NCBI GenBank assembly: GCA_016931615.1
Contig: JAFGEL010000108.1
Coordinates: forward strand, 1 to 34,331
Direction: 5' to 3'
Length of the DNA stretch: 34,331 bases
DNA from: Desulfuromonadales bacterium
GTDB taxonomy: Bacteria; Desulfobacterota; Desulfuromonadia; Desulfuromonadales; Geopsychrobacteraceae
Part shown: in pieces, positions 24,655 through 32,127 of the stretch
How positions within the stretch are numbered: the stretch's first letter is position 1
Layout of the letters: every line of letters starts with the position of its first letter
Position numbers and translations under genes: made by a program
Notes under the pieces: model-generated
Told to the model about the DNA's origin: nothing
The model's database searches: none
Seen by the model: the letters and a program-made list of their open reading frames with translations, nothing else

Positions 24655-26340
24655 ATGAAGACCCTGTTGACAACTCTCCACAGCAAATATATTCACGCCA
24701 GTCTGGCGTTGCCCTGCCTGGCAGCTTACTGTGCTGAAGACTGTGGCGAGATACTGATTAAAGAATTTTCCGCCAACGAGCCGAAAGAGGCATTGCTGGC
24801 ACAGATAGCCGCCTGCCATGCTGACGTGGTCTGCTTCTCCGTTTACCTCTGGAACCGCACGCTCACGTTTGAATTGGTTGAATGTCTCAAGCGTATCAAC
24901 CCGCAGATGCGTATCGTTCTGGGCGGCCCGGAAGTATCATTCGAAGAGAGCGGTTTTTTCATCCGTTACCCGGTTGACGCTCTGATCTGTGGCGAAGGTG
25001 AGCGTCCATTGCGCCATCTGCTCCTGGCCTGGTCTGCAGAAGAGCAACCGCAGTTTTTGCCAGGCCTCAGAACTCCCTTTCTGCCTGAAGACAGAGGCTG
25101 GTCACTGCTTGAAACCCTCGATGATATCCCCTCGCCATTTCTTGCCGGGCTGGTCGATGTGAACCGGGGGCTGGTCTATTACGAAAGCAGCCGGGGCTGC
25201 CCCTATACCTGCAGCTTCTGTATGAGCGCGCTGGATGAAAAGGTGCGTTCTTACTCATTTGATCGGATCAAAACAGATCTTAAATTTCTGATTGACCAAA
25301 AAATCCCTCTGATTAAATTTGTCGATCGTACATTCAATTATCATTCACAGCGCACTCGGGATATTTTCAGTTATATCGTTGAAAAGAATCGAAGCAGTCA
25401 ATTTCACTTTGAAATCGGTGCTCACCTGTTGGATCAAAAGACTTTGCAACTGCTGGAGTCGGTTCCCGAAGGAACCTTCCAGTTTGAAATCGGGGTTCAG
25501 TCGACACTGCCGCAAACCCTGAACCGTGTAGGTCGGAAGGCTTCCCTGGAAAAACTGGCGGAAAACGTCCGTTACCTGCGGGAGAAGACAACTATTCATC
25601 TGCATCTTGATCTGATCGCCGGTTTGCCGGGTGAAAGCTATGCTCAATGTCTCGATTCACTTGACTGGACCGCTGATCTGGGTGCTGATCATCTGCAGAT
25701 CGAGCCGGTCAAGCTGCTTCCCGGGGCACCACTACGCCTTGAAGCGCCGCGTTGGGGCATCGTTTATGATCCCAATCCCCCCTATACTATTCTCAAATCG
25801 GCGGACATGGAGTTTGATGATCTGGAACGTTTGCGCGGGATTGGCCGCTTGTTTGATCTGCTTATCAATAGCGACCGTTTCAGCTTCCTTATGAGTGGAT
25901 TAAAAGAGCATTTTTCACGCCTGTCGCTGGTGCTGGACGATATCGACCAGTACTGGCGCGAAAAGGATCTCTATCATCAGAGTCGCTCATTGCGTGATCT
26001 TTATCTGACCGTTGATCGCTATTTGCTGGAGCGCTTCAGTGGAGACAGGCTTGCTGCCCTGAGGGAATTTCTGGCGAGGGATTATGCCCGCCATGAGCGG
26101 GTCGTCAGTGGGTCAGCTCCGGATTTTTTCGATACCAGGCTGACGGAGAAGGAAGCTTCTGCAGTGCGTCAGCGGGTGAAAGCCGAGTTGTCGTCTATCG
26201 ATCGTGAAGGAAAAGTGCAATATTTTGCCGCGGTCTTTTATCAACTGGCGGACTCACCCGGACGCACAATTATGATTTTTATTTATACGGCAAAAACCGC
26301 GAGCGGGTTGCGGGTTGAGGAAGTCAGGCTGAAATTGTGA
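24655..26340 (+). CDS. B12-binding-like radical SAM protein (DUF4080 type)
   Basis: The 561-residue protein has an N-terminal cobalamin-binding-like fold (about 1-140; VCFSVYLWN, VLGGPEVS, ICGEGE). A radical SAM core follows with cysteines C182-x3-C186-x2-C189 in SSRGCPYTCSFCM. A long C-terminal region, about 400-561, fits DUF4080. The classical cobalamin DxHxxG motif is absent, so B12 binding is not shown. The opening TLHSKYIHASLALPCLAAY is typical of this family. The start at 24655 is fixed by the divergent layout. The gene ends 8 bases before a strong bidirectional terminator. The substrate is unknown. Confidence 0.9.
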   Translation: MKTLLTTLHSKYIHASLALPCLAAYCAEDCGEILIKEFSANEPKEALLAQIAACHADVVCFSVYLWNRTLTFELVECLKRINPQMRIVLGGPEVSFEESGFFIRYPVDALICGEGERPLRHLLLAWSAEEQPQFLPGLRTPFLPEDRGWSLLETLDDIPSPFLAGLVDVNRGLVYYESSRGCPYTCSFCMSALDEKVRSYSFDRIKTDLKFLIDQKIPLIKFVDRTFNYHSQRTRDIFSYIVEKNRSSQFHFEIGAHLLDQKTLQLLESVPEGTFQFEIGVQSTLPQTLNRVGRKASLEKLAENVRYLREKTTIHLHLDLIAGLPGESYAQCLDSLDWTADLGADHLQIEPVKLLPGAPLRLEAPRWGIVYDPNPPYTILKSADMEFDDLERLRGIGRLFDLLINSDRFSFLMSGLKEHFSRLSLVLDDIDQYWREKDLYHQSRSLRDLYLTVDRYLLERFSGDRLAALREFLARDYARHERVVSGSAPDFFDTRLTEKEASAVRQRVKAELSSIDREGKVQYFAAVFYQLADSPGRTIMIFIYTAKTASGLRVEEVRLKL

Positions 26341-26347
26341 TCTAAAA

Positions 26348-26381
26348 CAGAAAAGGCCGAGTAGAAACCCGGCCTTTTCTG
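26348..26381. terminator. Bidirectional rho-independent terminator
   Basis: CAGAAAAGGCCG (26348-26359) pairs perfectly with CGGCCTTTTCTG (26370-26381) around a 10-base loop. A and T runs within the stem serve both strands. It sits between the convergent DUF4080 radical SAM and OmpA genes, the expected place for a shared terminator. Confidence 0.85.
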
Positions 26382-26400
26382 CGTGATTATGCTGTTGCGG

Positions 26401-27690
26401 TTATTTAGCGCCGCAGGCGACCTCAACCCTGCGGTTGAGTGCCCGGCCTTCAGGGATCTTGTTGTTAGCAACCGGTTTGTCTTCGCCGAATCCACGGGCC
26501 GTCATTCGGCTTTCCGGAATATTGAACTTTTCAATCAGACGATTGACTACAGCTTGAGCGCGTTGGACAGACAGCTTCTGGTTGTATTCAGCCGATCCGG
26601 TACTGTCGGTGTGCCCGTCAATGAAAACAACGTTACCAGGGTAGTCGCGGATACATTGGGCCGCCTTGGCAATTTCCCCATCATACTGCGGGCCCACCTG
26701 GCTGCTGTCATGTCCGAAATTGATATGCAGGGTCAGGACTGTCGGACAGCCCTGCTCATCGACAGACACTCCTGCCGGGGTTCCCGGGCACTGATCAAGA
26801 TAATCAAAAACACCGTCGCCGTCAGAATCGAGAGGGCAGCCTTTGCTGTCAACCGGTGCACCTGCCGGAGTATTCGGGCACTGATCAAGATAATCAAAAA
26901 CGCCATCGCCGTCAGAATCGAGGGGACAGCCTGTGTTGTCAACAGCAACTCCCGCAGGGGTATTGGGACACTGGTCCAGATAATCGGCAATGCCGTCTTT
27001 GTCACTGTCGAGAGGACATCCCTTGGAATCGACTGCCACTCCTGGTGCGGTTCCAGGACATTGGTCCAGAGTGTCGATAACCCCATCACCATCACTGTCG
27101 ACCGGAGCCGGAGTTGGAACTGGAGTTGGAGCCGGAGCAGCTACGGGAACGGGGGCCGGGGCTGGTTTGCCGAGCTGAAACACCAGGCCCGCTGAATACT
27201 GCAGGTTATGATCCGGTTCGGGAAAATCAAGCAGGTGGCGAACATCGGCCCGTAAAGCAATCAGGTTGTCGAGGATGAAGTATTTGACACCGACACCATA
27301 ATTAAACAACAGGTGATCTCTCTCGGTGCCGACATCCGGATCTGAATAGATCCCACCGAGTCCGGCAACCAGGTAGGGTACCAGTTTTTCAGTTGGGCGG
27401 AAGTGGTAGAGAGCATCAAGGCGAATTGTTTCAACCTCTGTATCGGTAGTTGAGCTGTCCTCAGCATCCGCGTCAGTCCTGGTGTAGACACCTTCAAGGG
27501 CCCAGTTTTCGTCAAGATTGTAGCCCAGACCAAGTCCCCAGAAACTCGAGGTTTCAAGGGATTGATCCCCATCGAACAGGTGTCCGCCGAACATTGGCGA
27601 CAGGGTAAAAGCTCCAGGCTGAATTTCTGCCGCAACAGGAAAAGCAAGACAACATAGCGCAGCAACGGTTAAAACAAGTTTTTTGAACAT
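26401..27690 (-). CDS. OmpA-family outer-membrane protein with thrombospondin type-3 repeats
   Basis: Links the outer membrane to peptidoglycan. The start used is ATG 27690 (429 residues) because GGAGG sits just upstream; an ATG at 27702 overlaps that site. A signal peptide (1-21, ending AFPVAA) precedes an eight-strand-type beta-barrel (about 22-170). A Pro/Ala/Val linker follows (about 176-195), then four 30-residue calcium-binding type-3 repeats (about 197-316; DSDGDGVFDYLDQCPNTPAG style). The C-terminal OmpA-like domain (about 322-425) carries FIDGHTDSTGSAEYNQKLSVQRA and a final GRALNRRVEV for diaminopimelate binding. Two cysteines per repeat suggest disulfides in the periplasm. Confidence 0.95.
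   Translation of the reverse strand: MFKKLVLTVAALCCLAFPVAAEIQPGAFTLSPMFGGHLFDGDQSLETSSFWGLGLGYNLDENWALEGVYTRTDADAEDSSTTDTEVETIRLDALYHFRPTEKLVPYLVAGLGGIYSDPDVGTERDHLLFNYGVGVKYFILDNLIALRADVRHLLDFPEPDHNLQYSAGLVFQLGKPAPAPVPVAAPAPTPVPTPAPVDSDGDGVIDTLDQCPGTAPGVAVDSKGCPLDSDKDGIADYLDQCPNTPAGVAVDNTGCPLDSDGDGVFDYLDQCPNTPAGAPVDSKGCPLDSDGDGVFDYLDQCPGTPAGVSVDEQGCPTVLTLHINFGHDSSQVGPQYDGEIAKAAQCIRDYPGNVVFIDGHTDSTGSAEYNQKLSVQRAQAVVNRLIEKFNIPESRMTARGFGEDKPVANNKIPEGRALNRRVEVACGAK
26761..27120 (-). repeat. Four tandem 90-bp repeats inside the OmpA gene
   Basis: Equivalent blocks recur at 26791, 26881, 26971 and 27061, exactly 90 bases apart. The first two are nearly identical (CTGATCAAGATAATCAAAAA in both), and the third and fourth are more diverged. 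They encode the four calcium-binding repeats of the OmpA-family protein. The high identity of the first two suggests a recent duplication or gene conversion, so repeat number may vary. Confidence 0.85.
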
Positions 27691-27739
27691 GAACACCTCC
27701 ATAGATCATTCAGTTAAATTCGAAAATCAGTTGTTCATT

Positions 27740-27767
27740 AGAATATCAGAGTTACTGAAAGACGCAA
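27740..27767 (-). promoter_or_regulatory. Probable promoter of the OmpA-family gene
   Basis: On the minus strand TTGCGT (27762-27767; 4 of 6) is 16 bases from TATTCT (27740-27745; 4 of 6). It gives a leader of about 40-45 nt before the ATG at 27690, and lies in the 108-bp gap after the DUF6178-like gene. Confidence 0.35.
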
Positions 27768-27798
27768 GAATGAATGATAACTAAAAAGGTATTTTTTG

Positions 27799-29463
27799 TC
27801 ATTCGACGATAAATGCCGCTGTAGGATAGAAACCGTCATCCTGTCGGTTGAATTCGCCAAGGGCTTCTTCCCACAGCTCCAGGCAGAATCGGGAGAAAAA
27901 GGCACAGCGGTCATCCAGCTCATAGATGAACTGAGAGACCTGCTGTTTAAAGTCATCAGTAAGTTGACTGTTCGCGAAGGTTCTGCTGCGAAGTTCGCCG
28001 AGATCAGAACAGGCTAAAGGGTCCGGATTAAAAGACCTGCCTAAAAGCTGGTTGGCGACGGCAGTGTTGAACGTCTGGGCAAGGGTCGGCAACTCATCCT
28101 GATCACCTTGATAATGTTCAAGATTGAAAGGCAAGCGGGTGTCGAACAGCCGGTCCAGGGCGGCAATCTGCTCCAGGCGTAAATCGATCTGCCCCAAATC
28201 TCTGATCGTTCTAATCGGCTGGAGTGAACTGGGAGTTTCCCCAATGGCAGCTTGGTAAATAAACGCCGGGCTATCCAGCAGAGAGTCGATAAACAGCAGT
28301 TCGGGGTAGTCCATAAACGCGTAGAGTGGGTTCTTGCTGAGGGCTTTGGCTTTCTTGAGGCGCTGTTCGAGCAGGTTGTGGCCCAACTGGAAGAGGCGAG
28401 CGAGATAGGTGTTGGTAAAAATTTCTGCGGCGCGGGCTTCATTCCTCCCGGCAAGATATTCCAGAGCAAGGTTAAGTGTGTCATAGACAGCTTGAACCGT
28501 ATTTCCGACCGTTTGCGAATCTGAATAGTCGATTTGATCAGCGCTCATCTTACGGTTGACGAGGAAGAGCAGTTCACAGGCGAGTTCATGACTGATTCCT
28601 CCACCGAGAATGCCTGCCAGCAGATTGCACGGCTCGGCATAAGCCAGCACAGCGTTCGGAGCCTGCAGGGCAGCGGATTCGAGCTTGAAATCACTTTTTT
28701 CGCCACTGGTAAAGCTTTCAGGATCCAGGTGGGCATAAATGGTTTTTGCCTCTGCTGCCGAGAGAATTCCCAGGTCGAGCAGGCGATTATTGCGCGCTTG
28801 AAAAACTTCTTCCTCAAGAATCGACAGTTGTTCACTGCGGATCATTTCCATGATCAGCAGATAAGTCTCCTGTTCCTGTTCCATCCATATCTTTAACAAG
28901 GCGCCGATAACTTTTGCAGCATCTTCGCTGTGGTACTCGATATCATAGAGAGATTCGAGGCGTTTGGCGTTTTCACAGTCATCATCATCAAAAACTTCGA
29001 TGCCCCTGATGATTGTCAGATGTTTTTTCAGGAACAGGGCAAGAACTTCAGGTTCCAATTCGCGAGCCAGCTGCCTGAGCTTGGCTTCTCCAGTAAGCAG
29101 CAGGTGGTTTAGCCAGTGCAGGGACAGAACCGGGCTGAGGCGATCTCCATCCCAACAATCCATATCTAGGAACAGGGAAATCTGCTCAGGACTGGCCAGC
29201 GCCAGTAATTCCGGTGCATCATCGCTGCCGAGATCATTGATCGTCAGATAAAGTTCCTGAGGATGGAGGAGTGGAACCAGAGTTTCAGCATGCTGTGAAT
29301 TGAAAATCAGGTCTGTTTTCTTTTTCCCCTGAAATTGATGAATGATATCGAGTTGCTCAGCTGCACTTAAGGCGTTGAATTCTGCCAGGCTGATATCCCG
29401 TTCGTGGCGTAAAAGGGTCAAGTGACCGACGCGGCGCTGTGCTGGTAACGTGATTTTTGTCAT
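27799..29463 (-). CDS. DUF6178-like protein, function unknown
   Basis: A 554-residue, acidic, mostly helical protein without a signal peptide or transmembrane segments, so probably cytoplasmic. Leucine-rich helical segments alternate with acidic patches (such as VFDDDDCENAKRL) and there is no known catalytic motif. Its look and length match an uncharacterised deltaproteobacterial family that I recall as DUF6178, and the family name is from memory. The ATG at 29463 has GGAG ten bases upstream. It may be cotranscribed with the OmpA gene, but a promoter-like site lies between them. It is divergent from the histidine kinase operon. No function can be proposed. Confidence 0.75.
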   Translation of the reverse strand: MTKITLPAQRRVGHLTLLRHERDISLAEFNALSAAEQLDIIHQFQGKKKTDLIFNSQHAETLVPLLHPQELYLTINDLGSDDAPELLALASPEQISLFLDMDCWDGDRLSPVLSLHWLNHLLLTGEAKLRQLARELEPEVLALFLKKHLTIIRGIEVFDDDDCENAKRLESLYDIEYHSEDAAKVIGALLKIWMEQEQETYLLIMEMIRSEQLSILEEEVFQARNNRLLDLGILSAAEAKTIYAHLDPESFTSGEKSDFKLESAALQAPNAVLAYAEPCNLLAGILGGGISHELACELLFLVNRKMSADQIDYSDSQTVGNTVQAVYDTLNLALEYLAGRNEARAAEIFTNTYLARLFQLGHNLLEQRLKKAKALSKNPLYAFMDYPELLFIDSLLDSPAFIYQAAIGETPSSLQPIRTIRDLGQIDLRLEQIAALDRLFDTRLPFNLEHYQGDQDELPTLAQTFNTAVANQLLGRSFNPDPLACSDLGELRSRTFANSQLTDDFKQQVSQFIYELDDRCAFFSRFCLELWEEALGEFNRQDDGFYPTAAFIVE

Positions 29464-29607
29464 ACCGGGTTGGCTCCAGTCAGACGGTTAAAAGTGTGCT
29501 ACTTTAAAGCAGTCAGATGAAATGTGCAACATGCTCCGGAGTTGAGGATGCCACCGTCATGTTGAGCGCAAATGATTGAAGTACACAGAATAGAGGAAAG
29601 TATTGAA

Positions 29608-29733
29608 ATGCCGATCGACTTCAGGAACTTGCTTTCTTTCCGTGTTAACGGCAAACTGGCTCGGGTTAGGGGCGGAAAGTTTATTGAATATCGAAAAGAT
29701 CAATTTTTCTCACGGCTGATGGTCATAGTGTGA
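29608..29733 (+). CDS. 41-residue micro-ORF translationally coupled to the histidine kinase
   Basis: Starts ATG 29608 with GAGGAAAG eight bases upstream and ends in TGA 29731-29733, overlapping the kinase GTG (29730) as GTGA. The peptide starts MPIDFRNLLSFRVNG and is basic (about ten Arg/Lys); it has no membrane segment or known motif. Its good ribosome-binding site contrasts with the kinase GTG, which has none, so translation of the small ORF likely drives kinase synthesis. It ends in QFFSRLMVIV, and the kinase begins MKQFFSRL. The underlying 18-bp imperfect direct repeat (29701-29718 and 29736-29753, 14 of 18 identical) suggests a shifted duplication. It could be a leader peptide, a small regulator or the decayed N-terminus of a longer kinase. 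Confidence 0.45.
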   Translation: MPIDFRNLLSFRVNGKLARVRGGKFIEYRKDQFFSRLMVIV

Positions 29734-32123
29734 AGCAGTTTTTTTCACGTTTGTCGATTCAATCAAAACTGACGTTGATGATTTCAATGTCCTGCACGGT
29801 TCTCCTGCTTATTGTCAGCGGCATCCTCATCGTTGTGGAGTTTTATGCCAATCGTGCAACACTGACGCAAGAAATCCAGACGCTGGCGACGTCCCTCGCC
29901 GCGAACAGCAGTCGTTCACTGGTGCTGGGGAAATATTCGGACGTGGAAGAGGTGTTGTCATCCCTTGACCAGCAGAAGAATATCCATGCGGCATACATGT
30001 TTGATCAGGATGGTCAAGCTGTTGCCGAATATCTCAAGCAACAGGATTCGCAGTTTGTCCTCAGTGCGCTTCAGCATGACTTCCAGGCCGGGAATCACCT
30101 TTCTGGGACAGGTCCCAGTCAGCGTATCTTGCTCAACTTATCCCGTTTCAGCTATTTCCAGCCGGTCTATTTTCAGGACAAGGCCGCTGGAACACTTTAT
30201 CTTCTGAGTGATTTGAACAGTTTTTATGCCCGTTTGAATGGAGTCTTTTCGGGCATCAGCATTTCTTTTCTTGTTCTTCTGTTGTTGTCCTGGCTGCTCG
30301 CCCGCAGGCTTCACCAGCCCATATCAGAGCCTTTGATGCAGTTGACCGAAATTATGACTCAGGTTTCGGGCAAACAGGATTTTTCCCTCAGGGCCCCCAA
30401 AAACAGTGGGGATGAAATCGGCGTTCTGGTTGACGGCTTCAATCATATGCTGGAGCAGATAGAAAAGCAGCGTCATAAGTTGACTCAGCATCAGTTTCAC
30501 TTGGAACAACTTGTCGCCGAAAAGACCGTTGAGCTACGACTCACCGTTAAAAAGCTCGAATCTGCTCGAAAAAGAGCAGATGCCGCCAATGCCGCAAAAT
30601 CAGATTTTCTTTCCAAGATGACCCATGAGTTGCGTACTCCATTAATCGGTGTACTCGGCATGAATGAATTGCTCCAGAGAACTTCCCTTGATGAACAGCA
30701 GATTATGCTTACGGAAACCGTCCATAATTCGGGGGAAGAGCTACTGCGACTGATCAACGATGTCCTCGACCTGTCACGTATCGAAGCCGGGCGGTTGACT
30801 TTGAAACCGGCGGCGGTGGATCTTCACCAGGTTATAGAAGATGTTGTGCAACTGCTCTTTCCTGAGGCTCAGCGGAAAAATCTCTACTTGTCGGTCGAGA
30901 TGCCTTTACAGGCGTGCTGGAAGATTTTTGCCGATCAGGGGCGAATTCGACAGGTTCTGGTGAATGTGGTCGGTAATGCCATCAAGTTTACTTCAACTGG
31001 TGGAGTCACGCTCAATGTTCAGATTGACCGCCAGACAGATCATGAGGCGTTGTTTGAAATCCGTGTTGTGGATACAGGTATCGGTATCGATGACAAGGTT
31101 AAAGGTCAGATTTTTGATGTTTTCTATCAGGCTGACGGAGCAGCCGGAACCCGTCAGAAGAACGGCTCCGGTTTGGGTTTGGCCATTGTCAGACAGCTTG
31201 TAGATTTGATGGAAGGGGAGCTGGATTTTACCTCCGCCCCGGGGCAGGGCAGCTGTTTTCGGGTCAGGCTGTCATGTCCCCTGCTCAAGAAGGTGGATTA
31301 TTCTCTGCCTGCTGATCTGTCAGGAAAAACTGTTCTTCTCTGCTCGAAACACCCCCATTCCGGTCACGAGCTGAAGAAGCGTTTAGAAGCACTGCAGTTT
31401 AAAGTCGATTTTGCCGAAGATGGTTCTACCGGGCTCTATCGATTGCTTGCGGCTGCGAGGCGGAAAACCCCATACATTTTTGCTTTTATCGGGGCAGATA
31501 TCGAACTTGAGACTGGACAAAAAATGTATGAAACACTCAGGTCTGAGCCTGAGTTACAAACCCTTCGAGTGATTGTCCTCTCTTCTCATCGCGGGGAAAA
31601 GGTCGATCTGTCGGGAGCAGAAAGACAGGTGTTCTTTCCACTGAGTTGGTCCGACTTACACACCGCGATCTGCAACAGCTGGGAGAGCCTTCATATTCTG
31701 CCCGGGCCCGTGGTGCAGGACAGGCAACAACGGCCGACGGGCATATCGGGTCATGCTTTACTGCTTGTCGGTCATCATGCGGCCAGTCGCGAACTGCTGC
31801 GTTTGAGCCTGCTTGATTATTTTTCTGACATTATGGTTGCAGATAACTTTACAGAAGCGGGAAATCTGGTCGAAAAACAGCACTTTTCAGGAGTCTGCGT
31901 CGATTGCCATCACATGCATAAAAATGGCTTACTCAGCCTGATGAGCAAATATCGGGGACAGCTTCCACCCGTTGTGCTGTTCCTTGAGGAACATTCTCGC
32001 GAGGAGTCTTTTTGTTCCAGTTGCCTGCAGGTGTTCAAGCCTGTCGATAAAACCGTTGTTGAAGATATCATCAAACCTTTCCTGTTATCCAAAGACAGCC
32101 GATATTCACTACGAGGGGCTTGA
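29730..32123 (+). CDS. Hybrid sensor histidine kinase with two degenerate receiver domains
   Basis: A membrane sensor kinase of 797 residues. TM1 lies at about 15-40, with a periplasmic sensor region (about 41-170) and TM2 about 171-191. HAMP covers about 192-245, and a coiled-coil (about 245-290) leads into HisKA, with the phospho-histidine H299 in MTHELRTPL. HATPase_c follows (N box VNVVGNAIKF; DTGIGID; GSGLGLAIV). The first receiver-like domain (about 530-650) has lost its phospho-aspartate (aligned G588). The second (about 674-785) keeps D725 and K770 in FKPVDK but has G-H-H in place of the acidic metal pair. The GTG start overlaps the micro-ORF stop. The LVIVD gene starts four bases after its stop, so it is probably a sensory unit without its own output domain. 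Confidence 0.9.
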   Translation: MKQFFSRLSIQSKLTLMISMSCTVLLLIVSGILIVVEFYANRATLTQEIQTLATSLAANSSRSLVLGKYSDVEEVLSSLDQQKNIHAAYMFDQDGQAVAEYLKQQDSQFVLSALQHDFQAGNHLSGTGPSQRILLNLSRFSYFQPVYFQDKAAGTLYLLSDLNSFYARLNGVFSGISISFLVLLLLSWLLARRLHQPISEPLMQLTEIMTQVSGKQDFSLRAPKNSGDEIGVLVDGFNHMLEQIEKQRHKLTQHQFHLEQLVAEKTVELRLTVKKLESARKRADAANAAKSDFLSKMTHELRTPLIGVLGMNELLQRTSLDEQQIMLTETVHNSGEELLRLINDVLDLSRIEAGRLTLKPAAVDLHQVIEDVVQLLFPEAQRKNLYLSVEMPLQACWKIFADQGRIRQVLVNVVGNAIKFTSTGGVTLNVQIDRQTDHEALFEIRVVDTGIGIDDKVKGQIFDVFYQADGAAGTRQKNGSGLGLAIVRQLVDLMEGELDFTSAPGQGSCFRVRLSCPLLKKVDYSLPADLSGKTVLLCSKHPHSGHELKKRLEALQFKVDFAEDGSTGLYRLLAAARRKTPYIFAFIGADIELETGQKMYETLRSEPELQTLRVIVLSSHRGEKVDLSGAERQVFFPLSWSDLHTAICNSWESLHILPGPVVQDRQQRPTGISGHALLLVGHHAASRELLRLSLLDYFSDIMVADNFTEAGNLVEKQHFSGVCVDCHHMHKNGLLSLMSKYRGQLPPVVLFLEEHSREESFCSSCLQVFKPVDKTVVEDIIKPFLLSKDSRYSLRGA

Positions 32124-32127
32124 AGTC

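Noticed and set aside
24559-24819. An 87-residue N-terminal extension of the minus-strand radical SAM protein
   Set aside because: It would overlap the start of the divergent radical SAM gene, while ATG 24558 has a good ribosome-binding site.
26761-27120. Regular 90-bp repeats considered as a CRISPR-like array
   Set aside because: They have no short repeats with unique spacers. They encode in-frame calcium-binding repeats of the OmpA protein.
26383-27195. A 270-codon plus-strand frame opposite the OmpA gene
   Set aside because: It shows a repetitive pattern only because it mirrors the 90-bp repeats. The opposite strand has the signal peptide, barrel and OmpA domain.
29517-29579. A 20-codon ORF beginning MKCATCSG upstream of the micro-ORF
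   Set aside because: The CxxC is eye-catching, but there is no ribosome-binding site and the ORF is too short to support without conservation data.
31972-32127. A 52-residue N-terminal extension of the LVIVD protein
   Set aside because: It overlaps the kinase coding end and lacks a signal segment. ATG 32128 has a ribosome-binding site and a signal anchor directly after it.
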